Source: an uncultured Collinsella sp.
GTDB lineage: Bacteria; Actinomycetota; Coriobacteriia; Coriobacteriales; Coriobacteriaceae
Assembly: GCA_900764415.1 (NCBI GenBank)
Contig: CAAFOA010000345.1
Span: forward strand, 1 to 9,959
Direction of reading: 5' to 3'
Length of the DNA stretch: 9,959 bases
The position numbers were made by a program, and so were the translations under genes. Below, in pieces: positions 5,234 through 9,959 of the stretch. The stretch's first letter is position 1. Every line of letters begins with the position of its first letter. The notes below the pieces were generated by a model, which was given only the letters and a program-made list of their open reading frames with translations, had not been told where the DNA came from and ran no database searches.

Positions 5234-7114
5234 TTGAACACTGAATCCAAGAGCGCAAAGCAAAAGGGAAAGCTGAGCGCCTTCGAACCGTACGCGCTGA
5301 TGGTCTATGACTTTGCTGCGACCTTTTTCGCGGTGTTTATCGCATCGTGGGGAACGCAGCATTGGGCAACATTTAGTGGAGCTGCCGGCGCATGCCCTGC
5401 AATTACTGTGCTCGCGGTTATCAATGTCATCGTTTTTTGGTTCTTCCACATGTATAGCAGCCTGTGGCGCTATGCGAGTATTTCCGAGGCTGGACGTATT
5501 GTTGCAGCTGTAACGGTTGGCTCTGTTATCGGCGACGTTATCTTTAGTGCTTTCTTTGGCAAGGGCATGTCGCTTCGCGAGGATGTCATGGCTTGGGCGA
5601 TTTTGGTCATCATCTGCGGTGGCGGCCGTTTTGGTATCCGTGCTTTGTACGGCAGTCAGCTCTGGCGTTTTAAAAGCAAGTCCGACGCGCACTTGCCGCG
5701 TACACTTATCGTAGGAGCGGGCGAGACCGGCTCGCTTACCATTAAGCGTATGCTCAACGGGGATCCAGATATGATCGGTGACCCTGTTGCCGTAGTGGAT
5801 GATGACCCTAATAAGCAAAACCAGCGCATTCACGATATTAAGGTTTGCGGTACCTGCGAGGATATTCCCGCTATTGCACACGATTGCGAGGCAGAGCAGA
5901 TTGTCGTCGCCGTACCGAGCTCTACGCGCGAAGAGCGCCAGCGCATCTACGACTTCTGCATGAAAACGGGCCTTAGAGTTCTCACGCTGCCCAATGTCCG
6001 CGATATTCCGCAGGATGGTGTAGGCAGGGTTGCCCTTCGTGAGGTCGAGATCAGCGACTTGCTTTCTCGCCAGGAGAAGTCGCTTGACCTTAACCAGATG
6101 GGCTACGTTACCGGCAAGCGTATTCTGGTCACGGGCGGCGGCGGATCTATTGGCTCAGAGCTTGTACGTCAGCTGCTTCCGGCTAAGCCTGCACAAATAG
6201 TGTTGTTTGACATTTACGAGAACACTACCTACGAGCTATATCACGACATCGTCAAGAACGCTCATGATCAAGGCACTGATATTCAAGTCTATATCGGCTC
6301 CATTACGCATCTCCCAGCGATTACCAAGGTCTTCGAGAAGTACCATCCGCAAGTTGTTTTCCACGCTGCAGCCCACAAGCACGTTCCTCTTATGGAGGGC
6401 AACGCCCGAGAGGCAATCGAGAATAACGTCTTTGGCACGCTCAACGTAGTGCGCCTTGCCGATAAATTTCAGTGCAGCCACTACGTACAGATTTCTACTG
6501 ATAAGGCTGTTAATCCGACCAACGTTATGGGTGCAACCAAACGTATGGACGAGATGATCGTTCAGTATTACGCGGCCAACAGTAAGACGATCTTTACGGC
6601 TGTCCGTTTTGGCAATGTTCTTGGTAGCCACGGTTCGGTTATCCCGCTGTTTAGGCGTCAGCTTCGCGAAGGCGGTCCCATCACCATTACGCACAAGGAC
6701 ATTACGCGTTACTTCATGACCATCCCCGAGGCAAGCAAACTGGTCATTACTGCCGGTGCTTTGGCACATGGCGGTGAAATCTTTGTTCTGGACATGGGTG
6801 AACCGGTCAAGATCTATGACCTTGCCGTGAACCTCATCACGCTTAGTGGTCTTAAGCCTGGCAAAGACATCGAGATTAAAGAAGTCGGCCTGCGTCCTGG
6901 CGAAAAGATGTACGAGGAGCTCCTTATGGACAACGAGCAACTCCTGCCGACTGAACATTCCGAGATTCGCATCTCCACGGCCGAGGCCGACAAGATGGAA
7001 GAGATTAAAGACAAGCTTCAGAGGCTTCACGACTGCCTCGACAAGGATAACGATGCGGTCAAGTCTGTGCTCGCTGAGGTTATACCTACGTATCGTCCGC
7101 AGTTTAACGATTAG
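5234..7114 (+). CDS. Membrane-bound nucleotide-sugar 4,6-dehydratase (PglF/WbpM/CapD family)
   Basis: 626-aa enzyme expected to convert UDP-GlcNAc to UDP-4-keto-6-deoxy-HexNAc with NAD+, the first step to bacillosamine-, FucNAc- or QuiNAc-type sugars. Four membrane segments (about residues 19-40, 54-75, 86-108 and 118-136) anchor it. A first nucleotide-binding domain carries VGAGETGS (160-167) and AVVDDDPNK. The extended SDR domain begins ILVTGGGGSIGSE (about 297-309). The active-site block STDKAVNPTNVMGATK (421-436) has Met432 at the usual SDR Tyr position, as is normal in this family, leaving Asp423, Lys424 and Lys436. RFGNVLGSHGSVIPLF and GLRPGEKMYEELL are also typical. Start TTG 5234 is chosen because the next ATG (codon 23) lies inside membrane segment 1; AGGGGAG is 13 nt upstream. 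The length matches full-length family members. Confidence 0.94.
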   Translation: MNTESKSAKQKGKLSAFEPYALMVYDFAATFFAVFIASWGTQHWATFSGAAGACPAITVLAVINVIVFWFFHMYSSLWRYASISEAGRIVAAVTVGSVIGDVIFSAFFGKGMSLREDVMAWAILVIICGGGRFGIRALYGSQLWRFKSKSDAHLPRTLIVGAGETGSLTIKRMLNGDPDMIGDPVAVVDDDPNKQNQRIHDIKVCGTCEDIPAIAHDCEAEQIVVAVPSSTREERQRIYDFCMKTGLRVLTLPNVRDIPQDGVGRVALREVEISDLLSRQEKSLDLNQMGYVTGKRILVTGGGGSIGSELVRQLLPAKPAQIVLFDIYENTTYELYHDIVKNAHDQGTDIQVYIGSITHLPAITKVFEKYHPQVVFHAAAHKHVPLMEGNAREAIENNVFGTLNVVRLADKFQCSHYVQISTDKAVNPTNVMGATKRMDEMIVQYYAANSKTIFTAVRFGNVLGSHGSVIPLFRRQLREGGPITITHKDITRYFMTIPEASKLVITAGALAHGGEIFVLDMGEPVKIYDLAVNLITLSGLKPGKDIEIKEVGLRPGEKMYEELLMDNEQLLPTEHSEIRISTAEADKMEEIKDKLQRLHDCLDKDNDAVKSVLAEVIPTYRPQFND

Positions 7115-7120
7115 GTGTCT

Positions 7121-7852
7121 ATGACTGAAATTAAGACAATAGAACAGGCGATGAGCGCTAGCCTTTCACCTTCTGATGCGCCTGCAGTGTATGCGCTTAC
7201 TTCCACTCCTGAATCAATTGCGAATGAGTTTGATCTTGATGGCAAGCTTGGCTATCGATTCATTAAACGTGTGTTTGACATTGCTTCAAGCGGTCTAGGG
7301 CTTATCGTGCTGAGTCCTGTGATTGCAGGCACTGCGCTTGCCGTAAAGCTCACAAGCCCGGGTCCTATTATTTTCAAGCAGAAGCGCGTTGGAAAAGATA
7401 AAGAGCTTTTTAATATCTATAAGTTCCGAACAATGCGTATAGACACTCCTGATCTGCCAAGCCATATGATTAATGGTGCTGACTGGATGACGCCAATTGG
7501 CGCAACGCTACGAAGACTAAGCCTAGATGAGCTTCCACAGATGTGGAATATCTTTACCGGCAAGATGAGCGTTATTGGTCCTAGACCTGCGCTGTGGAGC
7601 CAGTTTGACCTTGTTGCTGAGCGCGACAAATATGGAGCGAATAACGTTCAACCGGGACTTACTGGTTGGGCGCAGATTAACGGCCGAGACGAGCTAACCA
7701 TTGAAGCGAAATCAGCTTTGGATGGCGAGTACGTACGGAAACGAAGCATCGGCTTCGACCTGAGGTGCTTCTTCGGTACATTCTCGAAGCTTTCAGGTTC
7801 TGAAGTGGTGGAGACCAAAGTCGCCGGTCACGATGGCGAGGCGGCGCAATGA
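7121..7852 (+). CDS. Monotopic phosphoglycosyl transferase (bacterial sugar transferase, PglC-like)
   Basis: 243-aa initiating enzyme that moves a sugar-1-phosphate from a UDP-sugar to undecaprenyl phosphate at the inner membrane face. After a non-conserved N-terminus (about 1-44) comes KRVFD (49-53), a single re-entrant hydrophobic helix (about 54-78) with the kinking Ser65-Pro66, then LTSPGPIIFKQKRVG and YKFRTM. The catalytic pair is Asp136-Glu137 in RRLSLDELPQ, followed by IGPRP and PGLTGWAQINGRD. The absence of a large N-terminal four-helix domain makes it PglC-type rather than WbaP-type. ATG 7121 follows AGGTG overlapping the upstream stop; GTG 7115 lacks this spacing. It overlaps the next gene by 4 nt (ATGA), implying translational coupling. 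The preceding dehydratase suggests a modified UDP-HexNAc substrate, but specificity cannot be read directly. Confidence 0.95.
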   Translation: MTEIKTIEQAMSASLSPSDAPAVYALTSTPESIANEFDLDGKLGYRFIKRVFDIASSGLGLIVLSPVIAGTALAVKLTSPGPIIFKQKRVGKDKELFNIYKFRTMRIDTPDLPSHMINGADWMTPIGATLRRLSLDELPQMWNIFTGKMSVIGPRPALWSQFDLVAERDKYGANNVQPGLTGWAQINGRDELTIEAKSALDGEYVRKRSIGFDLRCFFGTFSKLSGSEVVETKVAGHDGEAAQ

Positions 7853-9075
7853 GAATTCTCGCCGTTTGCCAATATTATTGGCCCGAGCCTTTCAACGTTT
7901 CTGAAATCTGCGAAGAGCTTGTTGCTCGCGGTCATGAGGTGACTGTAGTTACGGGTCGCCCTAATTATCCCGAAGGAAACCTTTATGAGGGATACGAGGG
8001 CGATAAACACCTTGATGAATACCATAACGGCGTGCATGTATTGCGAACTAAAATCTGTCCACGTAAAACTGGCACGTTGAATCGCATTAGAAATTATTAC
8101 AGTTTTCCGGCCAAAGGCAAGAAAGCTATCGCGAAGCTGGATTCGAAATTCGACGTCGCTATCGTATTCCAACTCTCTCCAGTGATGATGGCGGAACCTG
8201 CTTTGGCGTATGCGAAAAAGCATGGTATTCCCGTGCTGCATTATGTCATTGATTTGTGGCCAGAAAGCTTACTTGCGGGTGGAATTGGAACGAACTCGCC
8301 AATTTATAAGGCGTTTGCTTTTGAATCGAAGCGAATCTACTCGCAAGCTGACGCGCTGGCTATAACCTCGCCGGCTTTCGAAGACTATCTGTCTGACCTG
8401 TTGGGAAGAAAGATCCGCGGCATATATTTGCCGCAATTCGCCGAGGATGCTTTTTCTGATGCGACTGCCATCGAATGCGCACTTGACTCTGACCGATTCC
8501 CAACTGATAAGTTAAACCTGATGTTCGCAGGTAACATCGGCTCCGCGCAGTCGGTGCAAACGCTTATTGAGGCTGCAAGCGTCCTGAAGGATGAGCCGTT
8601 CGTTTTCCATATTGTTGGCTCTGGCACGGAGCTGGATGCCTGTAAAAAGCTTGCAAGCGATCGTGATGCTTGCAACGTAGTTTTCCACGGCAGACACTCT
8701 ATCGAAGAAATGCCTGCCTATTATTCACGTGCTGATGCGATGGTGGCGACTTTTGCCAATAGCCCCATTCTTGGATATACGCTCCCTCGCAAAATTCAAT
8801 CGTACATGGCCGCTGGAAAACCAGTAATCGGTACGGTGACGGGGGAAGCGCGACGTGTTCTTGATGATTCCAAATGCGGATTTTGTTGCGAAGCAGAAGA
8901 CGTACAAGGACTTGTCAGGTGTTGTCGCGAATTGGCAGCCCTTTCGGGTGAGGAAAGAGCTGCATTAGGCAAGCGTGCTAGGAAATATTGCAACGAGCAT
9001 TACTCGCGTGAATCGTTCTTTACAACGTTAATAAATGCGCTGGAAGCCCTGAAAGGAACCAAGCATGACAAATAA
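7849..9075 (+). CDS. Glycosyltransferase family 4 protein (WbuB-like)
   Basis: 408-aa GT-B-fold transferase, likely cytosolic and membrane-associated, adding a later sugar to the undecaprenyl-linked glycan. The N-terminal acceptor half begins MRILAVCQYYWPEP and has GHEVTVVTGRPNYPEG (28-43) and HYVIDLWPES (131-140), all typical of WbuB-like proteins. The C-terminal donor half has FAGNIGSAQSVQTLI (226-240), IVGSGTEL (255-262) and the nucleotide-binding stretch LPRKIQSYMAAGKPVIG (312-328) with TGEA (331-334). WbuB transfers L-FucNAc in known pathways and fnlA follows, so L-FucNAc is a plausible donor sugar, not proven. Base composition is low for the window (22 G/C of 60 at 8041-8100), suggesting recent transfer. 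ATG overlaps the previous stop; the 3' end overlaps fnlA by 11 nt. Confidence 0.92.
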   Translation: MRILAVCQYYWPEPFNVSEICEELVARGHEVTVVTGRPNYPEGNLYEGYEGDKHLDEYHNGVHVLRTKICPRKTGTLNRIRNYYSFPAKGKKAIAKLDSKFDVAIVFQLSPVMMAEPALAYAKKHGIPVLHYVIDLWPESLLAGGIGTNSPIYKAFAFESKRIYSQADALAITSPAFEDYLSDLLGRKIRGIYLPQFAEDAFSDATAIECALDSDRFPTDKLNLMFAGNIGSAQSVQTLIEAASVLKDEPFVFHIVGSGTELDACKKLASDRDACNVVFHGRHSIEEMPAYYSRADAMVATFANSPILGYTLPRKIQSYMAAGKPVIGTVTGEARRVLDDSKCGFCCEAEDVQGLVRCCRELAALSGEERAALGKRARKYCNEHYSRESFFTTLINALEALKGTKHDK

Positions 9076-9931
9076 TTTATCCGTTTTTGATGGTAAGACC
9101 CTGATGATCACGGGAGGCACCGGCTCGTTCGGCAACACCGTGCTCAAGCACTTCATGAACACCGACCTGGCCGAGATCCGCATCTTCTCGCGCGACGAGA
9201 AGAAGCAGGACGACATGCGTCACCGCCTGCAGGAGAAGTCGCCCGAGCTCGCCTCCAAGGTCCGCTTCTTCATCGGCGACGTCCGCAACGCCCAGAGTGT
9301 GCGCGACGCCATGCACGGCGTTGACTACATCTTCCATGCCGCCGCCCTCAAGCAGGTTCCCTCCTGCGAGTTCTTCCCCATGGAGGCCGTGCGCACCAAC
9401 GTCATCGGCACGGACAACGTGCTCCACGCCGCGATCGAGGAGGGCGTCGACCGCGTCGTGTGCCTGTCCACCGACAAGGCCGCATACCCCATCAACGCCA
9501 TGGGCAAGTCCAAGGCCATGATGGAGTCCATCATCTACGCCAACGCCCGCAACGGCGCCGGCCGCACCACCATCTGCTGCACCCGCTACGGCAACGTCAT
9601 GTGCTCGCGCGGCTCGGTCATCCCGCTGTTCATCGACCGCATCAGGAAGGGCGAGCCGCTGACGGTCACCGACCCCAACATGACCCGCTTCCTCATGAAC
9701 CTGGACGAGGCCGTCGACCTGGTGCAATTCGCCTTCGAGCACGCCAACCCCGGCGACCTGTTCATACAGAAGGCGCCGGCATCGACCATCGGCGACCTCG
9801 CCGAGGCCGTGCAGGAGGTCTTCGGCCGCGTGGGCACCCAGGTCATCGGCACCCGCCACGGCGAGAAGCTCTACGAGACCCTCATGACCCGCGAGGAGCG
9901 CCTGCGCGCCGAGGACATGGGCGGCTACTAC
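9065..9931 (+). CDS. fnlA: UDP-GlcNAc 4,6-dehydratase/5-epimerase FnlA/CapE-like (3' end missing)
   Basis: Soluble extended SDR enzyme for the first step of UDP-N-acetyl-L-fucosamine synthesis: 4,6-dehydration and C5 epimerisation of UDP-GlcNAc, normally continued by FnlB and FnlC. 289 codons are genomic; relatives are about 340 aa, so some 50 residues are lost. Motifs: LMITGGTGSFGN (13-24), RIFSRDEKKQDDMR (39-52), HAAALKQVPSCEF (91-103), active-site STDKAAYPINAMGKSK (135-150) with Met146 at the usual SDR Tyr position, RYGNVMCSRGSVIPLF, VTDPNMTRF and GTRHGEKLYETL. AAAGGA 7 nt before ATG 9065 supports the start, inside the previous gene. The first 36 bases have only 11 G/C, yet the rest is strongly GC-rich with mostly C- or G-ending codons, unlike its neighbours. 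The open frame seems to end at 9952, but codons after 289 are adapter. Confidence 0.93.
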
Positions 9932-9959
9932 CTGTCTCTTATACACATCTGACGCTGCC
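9932..9959. other. Nextera/Tn5 sequencing adapter (non-genomic)
   Basis: Bases 9932-9950 read CTGTCTCTTATACACATCT, the reverse complement of the 19-bp Tn5 mosaic end, and 9951-9959 continue as GACGCTGCC, the next bases of the Nextera read-1 adapter. It begins exactly where the fnlA protein leaves family similarity: GGYY should continue with RVP-like residues but reads LSLIHI. This marks a contig end with untrimmed adapter. Confidence 0.97.

Noticed and set aside
4946..5881. Minus-strand open frame of 311 codons across the loaP end and dehydratase start
   Set aside because: Opposes two well-supported genes and crosses their spacer; no family features or ribosome site.
8160..8900. Apparent loss of the E-x7-E glutamate in the GT4 enzyme (IQSYMAAGKP)
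   Set aside because: As I recall, many WbuB-like GT4 proteins have Q-S/T at this place in an otherwise normal block, so it is not a sign of inactivity.
9077..9946. Minus-strand open frame of 289 codons opposite fnlA
   Set aside because: Antisense shadow of a GC-rich gene. It would begin inside the adapter, and its translation is Val/Ala/Gly/His-rich without motifs.

Overview
The window looks like a scaffold end from a Coriobacteriia-type actinobacterium, most like Collinsella or a relative. This rests on moderately high and uneven GC, actinobacterial-style coding, a single-CBM48 glycogen branching enzyme and a LoaP-type NusG paralogue at the head of a surface-polysaccharide operon. The taxonomic call is inference from content, not a match result.

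Layout. Bases 1-1897 (minus strand) hold nearly all of glgB, cut by the left edge. A 331-bp divergent spacer with short inverted repeats separates it from a plus-strand pair: a HAD phosphatase (2229-2918) and a divergent thiamine diphosphokinase-like protein (2928-3569). A nested 73-bp palindrome (3584-3656) follows. Then comes a complete tRNA-Ala(GGC) unit with its own promoter and intrinsic terminator (3689-3845). About 750 bp of non-coding DNA (3846-4600) come next. Its second half can fold into several long hairpins and looks like the 5' leader of the operon behind it.

The operon starts with loaP (4601-5146), a specialised NusG paralogue expected to keep RNA polymerase elongating through the long gene cluster. 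It continues with a membrane-bound PglF/WbpM-type UDP-GlcNAc 4,6-dehydratase (5234-7114), a monotopic phosphoglycosyl transferase that would start glycan assembly on undecaprenyl phosphate (7121-7852), a GT4 glycosyltransferase (7849-9075) and fnlA, a UDP-GlcNAc 4,6-dehydratase/5-epimerase of the UDP-L-FucNAc route (9065-9931, incomplete). The last four genes are packed tightly, with overlaps of 4 and 11 nt at two junctions. Together they would make modified amino-deoxy sugars, load the first sugar on the lipid carrier and extend it, giving a capsule, exopolysaccharide or glycan. The rest of the locus is missing.

The last 28 bases (9932-9959) are not genomic. They match the Tn5 mosaic end plus Nextera read-1 adapter, so the apparent end of fnlA is an artefact.

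The most interesting biology is the structured leader in front of loaP. A 71-nt hairpin with about 26 pairs overlaps a competing hairpin, and a second hairpin with 24 pairs ends 15 nt before the loaP Shine-Dalgarno. This could be an uncharacterised cis-regulatory RNA tied to LoaP antitermination. Other points are a GlgB lacking the usual region-I histidine, a sharp GC jump inside fnlA, and the palindrome after the thiamine gene.
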